Shown: positions 29,561 through 41,490, counted from the first letter of the stretch. The stretch: 64,000 nt of DNA from Heterodera schachtii (GCA_023374025.1 SIJG01000012.1:1026492-1090491); one strand, 5' to 3'. The notes: generated from the sequence alone by a model not told the origin. Numbers and translations: made by a program.

Positions 29561-30657
29561 GGAATTAGTCCAACAATTTGTACCATAAAGAAATTAGAAA
29601 AAAAATCGAATCTTACAAGATCTTAATGTCAGGTGAACTAAATCAAAGTCCATTTTAAATATTTTTATCACCAAAATTTTCAGGATAAACAAATTACGCA
29701 ACTCCGTACAGTAAATGCCACTTCCCCTCCAAACAATTAACCAAAAGCGAATTTACACATTCAGCAACAAAATGAAACCATTGCAAAAGGAGAGAATGGA
29801 AAAGAGGAGCAAGCAAAAATCAAACTGAGAAGGAATTTAAGGCCAAAGTTGAATTGCTAAATGCCAACCTGGAGATAAAAGAAAACATCATCAAATTTCA
29901 TAAGGAAAAATCGCCGGACTGAGAAGACAAAAGTTGAATTGGAGGAGACCAACAAAATCTAGGAAGAAAAAATGGTACTAGTGCAGTTGGTACGCCACAA
30001 AAAAAAAATTATTGTCGAAAAGTCAAAAATTCTCAAAAAACTTTTTACCACCGTCATTCAATAATGCGGGTTTTTCATAAAGTTTTAAAGCAGTAAAATT
30101 ATTTAATTCGTCAATTTCAGTGGAATAACTTAATTATATCAACGTAGAAAAATTCTTGTCCATGCGAAAATTAATGTTGGCCATATTTATTTGGTGAGTT
30201 TTTTGAGAATTTTTGACTTCGACCAAATGTTCGAATTTGAGTCCGGGACTCTGAATTAGTCAAATGGACGACGGATTCATAATCAGCGCTCTCGAAAACC
30301 ATGGAAACATTTTTTAGACAACTTAAATAAAATATTTTTTTTGTGGCGTACCAACTGCACTAGTACCGAAAAAATTGCCGGACTGAAGGAGGCCAATCAA
30401 AAACACAAAGCGAAGATTAGTCACCCTGGACCAGCTGCAGATCACCCGGTACAGAGCAAAAATATTGGCAGCGAAGAAAGCAACTCATATCCGGTACAGT
30501 TGCAAGGGGTCAATACCATATACCCAAAAATATGAGAAACCAGGTATGGAAAGATACAAATTTTTTAAAGTAGTTAATTTTTGTATTTTAAGTACTAAAA
30601 ATTTCAATGCCTGCCGGGAAGATCAATTTGTTGATTTAGGAGCAAGAGGCTATGGAC
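29561..30657 (+). pseudogene. Decayed coiled-coil gene fragment
   Basis: Between 29,680 and 29,980 the plus strand has Lys/Glu/Asn-rich coiled-coil-like coding in shifting frames with stops. It resumes after an inserted element at about 30,363-30,540 (LKEANQKHKAKI). The 3' part at 30,590-30,657 (CREDQFVDLG) matches a second fragment at about 34,600-34,690 (CRANDLADLG). Frame breaks and interruption by two elements mark it as a pseudogene. The parent family was not identified. Confidence 0.5.
29981..30360. mobile_element. Tc1/mariner-like MITE with TA target duplication
   Basis: Inverted ends of about 28 bases begin GTGCAGTTGGTACGCCAC followed by an A-run. Both ends abut a TA dinucleotide (29979-29980 and 30361-30362). 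The 380-bp element has no open frame of note and splits the coiled-coil pseudogene. TA duplication is typical of Tc1/mariner; no transposase is present, so it is non-autonomous. Confidence 0.75.
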
Positions 30658-30658
30658 C

Positions 30659-31516
30659 AGGGATGGCACGGAATTCCGATTTCCGACATTTTTGGGGTCG
30701 GAATTCCGATTTCCGATTTCCGAAAAAATTTTGGTCGCCGGAATTCCGACTTCCGATTTCCGAAATTTTTGGGGTCGGAATTCCGATTTCCGATTTCCGA
30801 AAAAATTTTGGTCGCCGGAATTCCGACTTCCGATTTCCGACATTTTTGGGGTCGGAATTCCGATTTCCGATTTCCGAAAAAATTTTGGTCGCCGGAATTC
30901 CGACTTCCGATTTCCGAAATTTTTGATGAAAAGTCGGAAATTTTCGGAAATTTTTTTTTTAATTTTTTTTCAAAAAATTAGTAATTTTTGTACAATTTCT
31001 GTTAATAAATTGAACTGAAACTTTCAAAAATTTTCCGGCGGCGCCTATCGGCACCGCCGGACCCTCCCCCCCCCTGTTCCCAAAAAGTTTTTGAAAAAAA
31101 CGCGCCGTAAAAAACGTATAAATAATCAATCACTCCTTTTCCCAAAAATGTTCTAAAATTATGCAAAAATACATAAAAAAAGATTTTGATAAAATCATTG
31201 AATAATTTTTCAAGCAAAATATTCAAATAACCAAAATATTTTTGAAATCACCATTTATTTGTTAAGAATTATAAAAATTAGCCTATTAAAATATTTAGAA
31301 ATTTTTTTTTATTATATTTTATATTTTTGAAAAATTTCCGATTTCCGACTTCCGATTTCCGATTTCCGACGTTTTTGGGGTCGGAATTCCGATTTCCGAT
31401 TTCCGAAAATTTTTGGGACATCGGAATTCCGGTTTCCGATTTCCGAAAATTTTTTGACCCCCGGAATTCCGATTTTCGATTTCCGAAAATTTTTGGGGCC
31501 TCGGAATGCCATCCCT
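30659..31516. mobile_element. MITE with GGAATTCCGATTTCCGA subterminal repeats and 9-bp target duplication
   Basis: The ends are AGGGATGGCACGGAATTCCG and its complement; GCTATGGAC flanks both sides (30649-30657 and 31517-31525). The left arm has three 77-bp tandem subrepeats of ATTCCGATTTCCGATTTCCG type, the right arm has related units, and the GC-rich centre (31,035-31,110) contains CGGCGGCGCC and a C-run. A related fragment near 34.65 kb shows the site without the insertion. There is no coding capacity. Confidence 0.85.
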
Positions 31517-31790
31517 GCTATGGACGACAAGCAAGCGGCATGGGGAATTAATGTAAAATGAGTGAGTAATCCCAGGCTGAGGCGAAAATAACATTTTAAT
31601 GAAAATCTTCTTTTGCAAGATTTATTGAATTAAAAATATATTTATTAAAAAATTGGAGAAAAAAACGATACTTCTAAGCATAAGAAAGTATCACAGTTTG
31701 CAAGGCTATAGGAATTCCTTGGTCTGGTTTCATTGGTTTCAACAAAGCAAAGAAAGATTATAATAATTGTCAGAATTTGATAAACTCATA

Positions 31791-33296
31791 TCAGCTTCTT
31801 TCAACGGTGTCCAAACAAACATCTCTACAGTCTTCTTCACTGCTCTGTGCTACCGTACCGATTGGCATTATTTCTTTACAGTATCCATGCTGATCAATCA
31901 CTTGCGGCTCCGCCACCGCGTTACAGTTGTTCTGTAGTTGTATTGGATTTAAACTAATAAATGATGCGGTTCGGTGAATCCGTTGTTTCTGGTTTTGTTG
32001 TTGTTGTGGTTGCATAAATTGGTTGTTTCCGTTGTTTCCCACGGCATTGGCACGCCGTTTCAACCAGCCGGGTGGCACAAAAAATAACGAAAAATAAATG
32101 GCACAACAAAGCGAGTCCAACACTGTGCAGGTGGATGCCAAATTTGAGATTAAGCCAAAGTCAAACTTAAAATCATTCCAATTTACCAATTATTAAAAAA
32201 ATATTTTAAATGCTAAAAGGGTCCATACGAAGCCAAAAATGATGCTGATAAGCGCTGGTAAAAAGTCAAGGGTTAGTGCGAGGCATATTGTGACAATGAC
32301 ATGACGATTTTTCTTAAAATATTGTGGGTGATTTATTAATTAATTCTAAATACCTTTTTGATCATGGCACTGCTAATTGCATGAAAACTGTACAACAAAT
32401 AAATACAACCAAAAATGTTCATGATGCTGATGATGCCCTTGAAAATCAATTGAGGAATGTTGTTCCATTTCAGCATCAGACAAGTCACTGACTGGCAACC
32501 GATCTCATTTACTGAAACGGGCGTGAATACAAAAGAATTAAAATACGAATATAAATTCGATATATATTAATTAAGTTTCTTCCTAAAATTTAATGCCGTA
32601 ATTTTCAAGGGTTTATCCTCATATCTAAGAGAACTCTTTTTTTTCATTTTTAAAATGAATTAAACAAATAAATTGAAAAAATCTCGAAGGACAACATACG
32701 TTGTGAAAGGTTCAACGGCAGTTCGTCCATGTAAAACAATGTGCTGGCCGTGAAAGCGGCTAACAATGTGCCAATGCCGATCCATCGTAACAGACGCTCA
32801 ACATATGCCATTTTAGCCGGATTTGTGGCCAATTTGATGAAGAAACAACGCTCCAGGGTCAGAAGTAGGACAGCCAACGGTGAAATTGCTGTGTACGTGT
32901 TATGAAATTGGCCCAACCAAAACAGCGCCGCGTACATGTAGATGGGCTGCTGAACTTGTTGGCACTTTACATTATGCCAAAACAAAATAATGAAAATTAA
33001 AGTACCGTTTCCTGTACAGTATCATCGTTGGTTGTTGCCGTATAATACGCAATTGGCACATAAGCATTGTACGGCATTGTGACAATGGCACCGGTCAAGT
33101 GAAAGCATAAAAAGGTGCACAATGCGTGGGACAGTTGCGGCACGCGCAGAAGGGCGGGACGGAAACGCGCGAACAGTAACAGACGCGCGATCAGAAGAGC
33201 GGTGACCAGCTTGGAAATGAAGGTGAACTGCTTGAAGCAGGCATTGATCAGCCCGGTGCTCATCCAATCAGCAACCATTGAGCCAGTAGCTGGCAT
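31791..33296 (-). CDS. 7TM chemoreceptor-like GPCR, copy A, 5 exons
   Basis: Exons 33296-33006, 32949-32700, 32511-32354, 32312-32229 and 32165-31791 join in phase to 385 residues. Exon 1 carries TM1-2, exon 2 TM3-4, and exons 3, 4 and 5 TM5, TM6 and TM7, followed by a polar Gln/Asn-rich tail of about 85 residues. TM3 ends in LERCF (residues 129-133), the position of the E/DRY motif in class A receptors. The STCTVLDSLCCAIYF segment is constant across the cluster. This plan resembles nematode serpentine chemoreceptors (the Sra/Srg-type superfamilies), but I cannot assign the subfamily. Role as an odorant or host-cue receptor in sensory cilia is inference. It is the most intact of the five tandem copies. 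Confidence 0.85.
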
Positions 33297-34112
33297 TTCG
33301 CTTTTTTTTTTAAATTCTGAGTGGTATTTTTTAATTTATAAAATTTAAAGATAAATGCCCCTATTTTTTGAATTTTTCCATGTGATTTCTAACAACGAAA
33401 ATTTATAGATATGTTTAAAAAATTTCCATTTATTGATGCAAATGTGTGTGCATATCTATGTAAAATGTTTCTTTGAGCAGGCAATTAAAAATTGGTTTGT
33501 AGTGGACTGAGATTTTTTTTGTTGCGTGAGAGTTTTCGAAAGACAATTAATATCATTCACATTCACATTTTTGAACCAAACCATTCTCAATAAATCAATT
33601 TTGAAAGATTTTTTTGGCCAAAATATGAAAAAGCGTTAAAAATTTTATGAGGCCAAATTAATTAATTGGAAATTTTAATGAAGAAATTTTTTAATTAACC
33701 AATTTTAACTAAAATATAATCACGAACATCCAATTAAGGAACATTTCGTGCCAAAGTAAAATGCGACTAAATTTATGAAGTTTCTAAGAATTAAAATGAT
33801 TCTTAAACTTGAAAAATCATTGTGATAATGATTATTATGGCATACCTATTTCTAGAAATTTAATGGAAATATATTTTTGGTTTGATTTTGTGTAATTACA
33901 CGGAAACGAAGTGAAAGTCATCATTGCTTCAATAAAAGATCAGTTAAACAAAGTTTAAACCAAAAGTATGAAATTTTCGAAAAGTTGACTAATTGTAAGT
34001 GCAAATTATTGAAGACCGAGAAAAGTCAATTGAAGAGAAACAACAATCAGCTGAAAGCGGATCTTGTGAAAGCTAAGGCGAAATTTGGACCATAAATATG
34101 AAGAAGTCTTCT

Positions 34113-34518
34113 GGACTAGTCAGTTGAGGACAACTCAGCTAACGGACAACTCAGCTAACGGACAACTTAGCCGAGGACAACTCAGCTGATGAGACAACTC
34201 AGCTGATGAGACAATTCGGCTGATGAGACAATTCGGCTGATAGACAACTCAACCGTACAATAAAACTTACAAAATAAAGCCTAAGCTTAAGCCTAAACCA
34301 GGCCCAAGCAAGCCTAAGCCTAGGCCTCGCCTAAAGTTTATGCCTAAGCCTGAGCCTAGGCCTAGCTCTAAGCCATTGTACGAGTTGCCTTTTGTAAATT
34401 CTCGTAAAGCCTGAGTTGTCCATCAGCCGAATTGTCCCATCAGCTGAATTGTCCATCAGCCGAATTGTCCCATCAGCTGAGTTGTCCTCGGCTGAATTGT
34501 CCCCAGCTGACTGATCCT
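34113..34518. repeat. Palindrome of GGACAACTCAGC units with degenerate telomere-like core
   Basis: The left arm repeats GACAACTCAGCTGATGA units and the right arm carries their complement (TCATCAGCTGAGTTGTC-like), so the region can fold into a long hairpin. The centre (about 34,276-34,378) is a degenerate run of GCCTAA hexamers in which AAGCCTAAGCC-like words recur in 6-base steps. GCCTAA is the complement of the common nematode telomere repeat TTAGGC. No flanking target duplication was found. Confidence 0.8.
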
Positions 34519-34717
34519 GACGCGATGAAGAAACGACGGACGGAAAGAATTAAATTTTGAAATTGGTTAATTTTCGTGCTTTTTTCTGTGGTACATATAC
34601 ACTGAAAATTTCAAAAAATTCAATTCCTGCCGGGCAAATGATTTGGCTGATTTGGGAGTAAGCGGCAAAGGACGGCAAGCAGGCGTAATTTGAATTGCTG
34701 GAAAATGGGTGTGTATT

Positions 34718-35297
34718 AAGGATGGAATTCTGAGGCACCAAAAATTTTCGGAAGTCGGAATTCCGAGGCCCAAAAATTTTTCGGAAGTCGGAATTCCGAC
34801 CCAAAAAATGTCGGAAGTCGGATCGCGGAAGTCGGAATTTTTCAAAAAATATAAAATATAATAAAAAAATTTTAAATATTTAATAGGCAAATTTTGAAAT
34901 TCTAAACCATGTAAAAGGTGATTTCAAACTGTTTTTAGTATATTTCTATATATATTTGAAAAATTTTTTTAATGATTTTCAAAATAATTTTGTAATTTTA
35001 CATTATTTTGGGTTTTTTGGGACAGTTACAGCCTTTTTTTTGCGGCGCGCTTTATCCAAAGAAAATTTCGGGAACGGAGGGGGGGGGGGGGGGCGAAGTC
35101 CGGCGGCGCCGATAGGCGACGTCGGAAAAAAATTGAAAATTTCTATGCAATTTATTAACAGAAATTGTACAAAAATTGATAATTTTTTGAAAAAAAAAGT
35201 CAAAAAAAAATTCCGACTTTTTATCAACAATTTCGGAAGTCGGAATTCCGACCCCAAAAATGTCGGAAGTCGTAAGTCGAAATTCCGTGCCATCCCT
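34718..35297. mobile_element. Second MITE of the GGAATTCCGA family, opposite orientation
   Basis: The ends read AAGGATGG and CCATCCCT, with GGAAGTCGGAATTCCGA units next to each and a GC core with GGCGCGC, a long G-run and CGGCGGCGCCGATAGGCG. The core is the reverse complement of the one in the 30659-31516 element, so the orientations are opposite. Flanks GGTGTGTA and GGCGTGTA match at 7 of 8, a decayed target duplication. Confidence 0.75.
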
Positions 35298-35715
35298 GGC
35301 GTGTAACATTAATATTTAAAATAATGAATTTCATAATTGTCAATTATAGCTGCACCAGTAGGACCTTCGGGGCACTGTGCCGTGTCTGCGCAACAGAACA
35401 ACAAACAGTACTCACCTCCATCATGTGGTAATGAGAAGAATTAAGCATGCTATTGTAGAATGTGTTCTTATGTGTTTTTCATTGCCATATTTAATTAGTT
35501 ATTTATTAGAGAAATTAGTTAATTGGTTTTTTATTATTATTTTTTCTTCTTACTAATTTTTTAATCAGAATTTTATTTTCCATTCATTTCAATGACAAAT
35601 CATGGTTGAGCCGAAAATAACACTTTAATGAAAAAATCTTTTTTACAAGATTTATTGAATCAAAAATATTTCATTGAAGTCACCAAGACAAAGAAAAAAT
35701 AATGTAAGAATTTGA

Positions 35716-37211
35716 TCAATTCAGGTCAGAGCTTCCTTCAGGAGTGTTCAAACAAACACCTTTACAGTCTTCTTCACTGCTTTGTGCTACCGTACCGATT
35801 GGCATCATTTCTTTACCGTAACCATGCTGATGAATCATTTGCGGTTTCGTCACCGTGTTACAGTTGTTCTGTAATTGTATTGGATTCAAGCTAACAAATG
35901 GTGCGGTTCGGTGAAGCTGTTGCCCCTGGTGTTGTTCTTGATGTGGTTGCATCAATTGATTGTTTCTGCTGCTGCCAACGGCATTGACATTGACACGCCG
36001 TTTCACCCAGCCGAATGGCACAAAAAATAACGTGAAATGAATGGCACAACACAGCGAGTCCAACACTGTGCAGGTGGATGCCAAATTTGAGATTAAGCCC
36101 AAGTCGAACTGGAAAATTGTTATTTTTTAATTTAACAATTAAAAAATATTAAAAAATATTTTAAATTTTAAAATGGTCGTTACGAGGCTAAAAATGATGC
36201 TGATAAGCGCTGGTAAAAAGTCAAGGGTTAGTGAGAAGCATATTGTGACAATGACATGATGATTTTTCTTAAATTTTCAAATTAATTGTTGATGAATAAA
36301 TAAAAGGGTAATCCGTACGAAAATGATAATTGAACAATTATTAATTAATTATAAAATACTTTTTTGATCATGGCGCTGCTAATTGCATGAAAACTGTACA
36401 ACAAATAACTGCAACCAAAAATGTTCATGATGCTGATGGTACACTTGAAAACCAATTGAGGAATGTTGTGCCATTTACCCATGAGACAAGTCACTGACTG
36501 GCAATTGATCTCATTTACTTAAACAGGGGCTGTATTTAAATAATATTCATTTATCGAATAAAATTTTGTATTTTTTTAATGATTTTTCCAAAAATCTAAT
36601 GCCAGACAACTTTGCAATTTGTTGGGATTTATCCTCTTGTCTAAGAGAAGACAAAATGCCAAATAAAAATTTTTTTACATTTTAAAAATTAAACAAATAA
36701 ATTATAAAATGGGCAACATACGTTGTGAAAGGTTCAACGGCAGTTCGTCCATGTAAAACAATGTGCTGGCCGTGAAAGCGGCTAACAGTGTGCCAATGCC
36801 GATCCATCGTAACAGACGCTCAATACTTGCCATTTTAGCCGGATTTGTGGCCAATTTGATGACGAAACAGCGCTCCAGGGTCAGAAAAAGGACGGCCAAC
36901 GGTGAAATTGCTGTGTACGTGTTTTGCAATTGGCCAAACCAAAACATCGCGTACTCGTCGTCGCTTTTTGCCGTATAATACGCGATTGGCACATAAGCAT
37001 TGTACGGCATTGTGACAATGGCACCAGCTAAGTGAAAGCACAAAAAGGTGCGCAATGCGTGGGACAGTTCCGGCACGCTCAGAACGGCGGGACGGAAACG
37101 GGCGAGCAGCAATAAGCGCGTGATCAGCAAGGCTGTGATCAGTTTGGAAATGAAGGTGAACTGCTTGAAGCAGGCATTGATCAGCCCAGTGCTAATCCAA
37201 TCAGCAATCAT
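35716..37211 (-). CDS. 7TM chemoreceptor-like GPCR, copy B, 4 exons (first intron lost)
   Basis: Exons 37211-36722, 36517-36360, 36267-36184 and 36108-35716 join in phase to about 374 residues. It is very close to copies A and C (LNACFKQFTF-like TM1 region, LERCF after TM3, Gln-rich tail). Unlike all other copies, the regions corresponding to exons 1 and 2 are one uninterrupted frame, so the first intron is missing and the short loop around it is also shorter. The start is placed at the ATG matching an internal Met of the other copies; the upstream bases in that frame contain a stop, so the N-terminus is about four residues shorter or uses an unseen exon. Confidence 0.8.
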
Positions 37212-37836
37212 TGCGCCAGTGGCTGTCGTTAAGTTTCATGAATGTATGACAAAAATTAAAAAAACTTGGTTTTTTGAGTTCATCAGGTCATAATTTTTTG
37301 AAACTAAACGAATTTTTTTTTTTTGAAATTTTGATGGCTAATAGAGGACACATAATGTTATCGGAACATATTAAGATTTTAAATTTGGTTCATTTTGAGT
37401 AAAGTTATGAATAATTTTCTGATAAAAATTTTCAAAATTTGATGGTTTTTTGGCGCTAACGTCACAGCATTTAAACATCCAACGAATTTTCATGGGGCAA
37501 ATGTACATATGTAAAAAAAAATTTTTCATCGGGGCAATTAACAATTGGTTTGTAGTGTGGTGGGACTTTTTTTGGTGTGCGTGAGAGTTTTGTAAGACAA
37601 GTAACATTAGGTACACTTCACATTTTTGCACCAGACTCTGTTCTCAATTAATTAATTTTGAAAATATTTTTTCATACAAAAATAAAAAAGCGCCAAAAAT
37701 CTATGAGAGAAATCAAATAGTTAGAGATTTATTGAAGAAAATTTTTTTAAAACAATTTGAATTTAAACATAATCTCAAACATCCAAATAAAGAATATTGC
37801 GTGCCAAAGTTAAACGGGACTAAATTTATTAATTTT
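37212..37836. other. Spacer upstream of receptor copy B
   Basis: AT-rich, with a partial repeat (GCTAATAGAGGACACATAATG near 37,340) that also occurs near 48,030. No exon was supported. Confidence 0.45.
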
Positions 37837-38112
37837 CTAAGAATTAAAATGATTCTTAAAGATAAACACAAATTTTGGTACCATTCCGTTACTGTAATTT
37901 GTTATCGGCACTACTGTATTGTTGAAAGAAGAGATTCGATGAGTACGGTTCTGCTGTTTCTGTGGTTCTCTTTGTTGAATATTTGTGGTCCCATCATTGG
38001 CATTGGCACCCCATTTTAGCCATCCGGGTGGCACAAACGCTATCGTGAAATAAATGGCACAGCAAAGCGAATCCAACACTGTGCAGGTGGATGTCAGATT
38101 TGAAATTAATCC
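37837..38112 (-). pseudogene. Orphan last exon of a receptor gene
   Basis: The frame contains STCTVLDSLCCAIYF and PPGWLKWGANAN, matching exon 5 of the receptors and closest to copy D in its NRTHRISSFNNTVV tail. No exons 1-4 lie upstream on this strand before the end of copy C, and the tail runs on into unrelated sequence. This is a duplicated gene fragment. Confidence 0.8.
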
Positions 38113-38479
38113 GGAGCCTAGAGCCTAGCTAAAATTTTCATTTTCATTATTTACCAAATTAAATTGGAGTTGCTCCTCGAATAAAATATTTTTATTCATA
38201 TTGTTTATGATTCTGTTTCTCATAATTTTGGCATCCAAAATCAGATTCTGAAAATTTCTCCCTTTTTGTCAAAAAAACTTTTATCCTGGCTGATGCAAAA
38301 ATAACATTTTAATGAAAATCCCTTTTCTACAAGATTTATTGAATCAAAATTTATTTATTAATTAAAAAAAATGTAGGAAAAAAATAAAATGTGATAATTT
38401 TAAAAATATGAAGGTATTACAGTTAGAATATATAGGAATAACCGGTCTGATTGCACGAAGACAAAGAAAAAAAAAAATG

Positions 38480-38780
38480 AAAGAATTTGATCAACCCATG
38501 GCAGTTTCCACGGTATTCAAACATCCCTACTTTCACTGCTTTGCGCTATCGTACCGATTGGAAGCATTTCTATATTAAACAGTATCCATGCTGATGCATA
38601 TTTACGGCATCGCCAACGCGTTAAAAAAAATAATTGCCAGAATTTGATGAATTCATGCCAATTTCCACAGTGTTCAAGCATCCCTACTTTCACTGCTTTG
38701 CGCTACCGTACCGATTGGAAGCATTTCTTTACCGTAACCATGCTGATCAATCACTTGCGGCTCCGCCACCGCGTTACAGT
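38480..38780. repeat. Local duplication of the 3' end of receptor copy C
   Basis: The last ~140 bases of copy C (about 38,635-38,780) have a diverged second copy directly adjacent at about 38,480-38,625, both with CATCCCTACTTTCACTGC and GTACCGATTGGAAGCATTTC. The outer copy is non-functional and lies downstream of the gene. Confidence 0.75.
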
Positions 38781-40208
38781 TGTTCTGTAGTTGTATTGGA
38801 TTCAAGCAAATAAATGATGCGGTTCGCTGAACCCGTTGTTTCTGGTGTTGTTCTTGTCGTGGTTGCACAAATTGAATGTTTTCGTTGCTTCCAACGGCAT
38901 TGGCATTGGCACGCCGTTTCAACCAGCCGGGTGGCACAAAAAATAAAGAGAAATAAACGGCACAACAAAGCGAGTCCAACACTGTGCAGGTAGACCCAAA
39001 ATTTCCGATGAAGCCCAAGTCGAACTGAAAATGATTTTGAATTTTCCAATTATTAAAAAATATTTTAATTATATTTTAAAATTAAAAATCTTCCATACGA
39101 GGTCAAAAATGATGTTGACAAGCGCTGGAAAAAAGTCAAATATTATTGCGAAGCATATTGTGACAATGACATAGCGATTTTTCTTAAATTTTCAAATTAA
39201 TTGTTGATGAATAAGTAAAAGGGGATAACCCGGACAAAAATGATAATCGATCAATTATTAATTAATTATAAAATACCTTTTTGATCATTGCGCAGCTAAT
39301 TGCATGAAAACTGTACAACAAATAACTGCAACCAAAAATGTTCATGATGCTGATGGTGCACTTGAAAACCAATTGAGGAATGTTGTGCCATTTACCCATC
39401 AGACAACTCACTGACTGGCAACCGATCTCATTTACTTAAACCGGGGCTGTATTTAATAATATTCATTTATTGAATAAAATTTTGTATTTCTTCAATTTTT
39501 ATTGAAATTAATGATTTTTCCAAAAATCTAATGCCAAAATACAACTTCTAACAGAAGACAAAATGACAAATAACAATTTTTTGCAATTTAAAAAATGAAT
39601 TAAAACAAATAAGGGCGACATACGCAGTGAAATGTTCAACGGCAGTTCGTCCATGTAAAAGCAGGTGCTGGCCGTGAAAGCGGCTAACAGTGTGCCAATT
39701 CCGGCCCAGCCGAGCCAACGCTCAACACGTGCCATTGTGGTCGGCTTTGTGGCCAATTTGATGACAAAACAGCGCTCCAGGGTCAGAAATAGGACGGCCA
39801 ACGGTGACAGTGCTGTGTACGTGTTATGAAATTGGCCCAACCAAAACAGCATCGAATAATTGTAGATAGGCTGCTTAACAAATATTATGCCAAGAAAAAC
39901 TAATGGGATTAAAGTACCGTTTCCTGTACAGTATCATCGTTGGTTGTTGCCGTATAATATGTAATCGGCACATAAGAATTGTAGGGCATTGTGACAATGG
40001 CACCGGCCAAGTGAAAGCACAAAAAGGTGCGCAATGCGTGGGACAGTTCCGGCACGCTCAGAACGGCGCGACGGAAACGGGCGAGCAGCAACAGACGCGT
40101 GATCAGCAGGGCGGTGATCAGCTTGCAAACTAAGGCAAACTGCTTGAAGCCGGCATTGATCAGCCCGGTGCTTATCCAATCAGCAATCATTGCGCCAGTG
40201 GCCGGCAT
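38674..40208 (-). CDS. 7TM chemoreceptor-like GPCR, copy C, 5 exons
   Basis: Exons 40208-39918, 39873-39624, 39434-39277, 39182-39099 and 39024-38674 join in phase to about 377 residues. The plan is the same as copy A, with the MPATGAMIADW start, LERCF after TM3 and STCTVLDSLCCAVYF in TM7. An in-frame ATG 26 codons upstream (40286) exists, but the start used matches copy A. The C-terminus ends early (SSESRDA) because a small deletion changes the frame of the last few codons relative to A and B. Confidence 0.82.
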
Positions 40209-41490
40209 TCTTACTTTAATTTGTAAGGGATATTTTTCAATTCGTTTAAAAAAATTAAAAATTTTGAATGCCCCTATTTTTGCCATTTTTTATGATTTTT
40301 AATAACGAATTATGCAAAAAAAAAAAACAAACAAAAAAAACGTCCATTTATCGATGTAAAATGCCCATTTAAAAAACATAATAATACATCAGAGTAATTT
40401 TGGCATTTTTGAGGCCGATTGAATTTTTTTTAAATTTCTATTCATTTAACAAATTTTCTTGGGCGCAAATATACACATTTAAACTGTTTCTTTCAACGGG
40501 AAATAACTAAAACATTGTCACGAACATCCAACTAAAGAACATTGCGTGCCCAAGTTCAATACATTAAATTTTGCCTTTTCTAAGAACTAAAATGTTTCTT
40601 AAATTGATAAATCTTTATAATATAAAATTATTATTTTATTGTCTTTTTTATTTTTAAAAATTTTTTAGTTTAAATAAATCGAAATTCCAAAAAAATTTAA
40701 TAAATTAATTGCAAAATATTCATTATAAAGTTTCGAATCAACCGTAATTATTAAGGACCGGATTTATATGGACAAAAAAAAAGCCAAAAAATGGATTATA
40801 ATATGGACGATCAAATCGCAAAATATGGACTAAATATGGACAAAAACGCAGAAATATGGACAAAAAATTTCTGAAAATTGATTTGTCAAAAATGAGAAAA
40901 ATCATTTTAATATCTGAATTATAGATTTTGGTAATTAAGGCCTCCTATTTCTTCTTTACTAAAAAATTGAATTTACTTAGAAAAAAAAGCAAAAATTAGT
41001 TAAAAAAAAATTTACACGAATTTTGCTGATGAAAAATTCTTTGCACAATTTTTTGCTAATTTTCAATTTTAGGGCGTATTTTCCAAAAATTTTTCATCTT
41101 AAGGGGTATATTTCTCGAATTTTTTTGTGAAAATGCCGAATTATGATGTCAAATATGGAAATATGGACAAAAATCTGAAATATGGAAAAACATGAAAATA
41201 AAAAGGCATGCTAGAAACATCAAACCAAGCTAAAAATACTATTTTTACATGGTTTTTCGGCCGAAATGAGTGTGCAAAAAAAAATATGGAAATCCATACA
41301 AATCCGGGCCCTAGTAATTCTATATTATTTTAAAAATAATTAAAAAAAGAATTATCAAAGATAAATGAAAGTAATTAATTTTCAAAAAGGGATTTATTTT
41401 CGTAAAATGACTAAGAGAATAATTTTTAAATAATTATGGACAAATGATCGATTACACGCATCTGAGACTCTCTTTAATTCTTGCTGATCT
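40209..41490. other. Spacer between copies C and D with an ATATGGAC repeat
   Basis: The segment 40,752-41,320 begins near GGACCGGATTTATATGG and ends CCATACAAATCCGGGCCC, an inverted pair, with ATATGGAC motifs inside. Flanks GTAATTATT and GTAATTCTA are similar and may be an old 9-bp target duplication. The rest is AT-rich without a gene. Confidence 0.55.

Larger units (their letters stand above)
33297..35715. other. Spacer between receptor copies A and B with repeats and fragments
   Basis: It holds a plus-strand coiled-coil-like fragment (33,960-34,095), a large palindrome (34,113-34,518), a pseudogene fragment near 34,600-34,690 and a MITE (34,718-35,297). The part next to copy A (33,300-33,950) is AT-rich with no gene seen. 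Confidence 0.6.
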
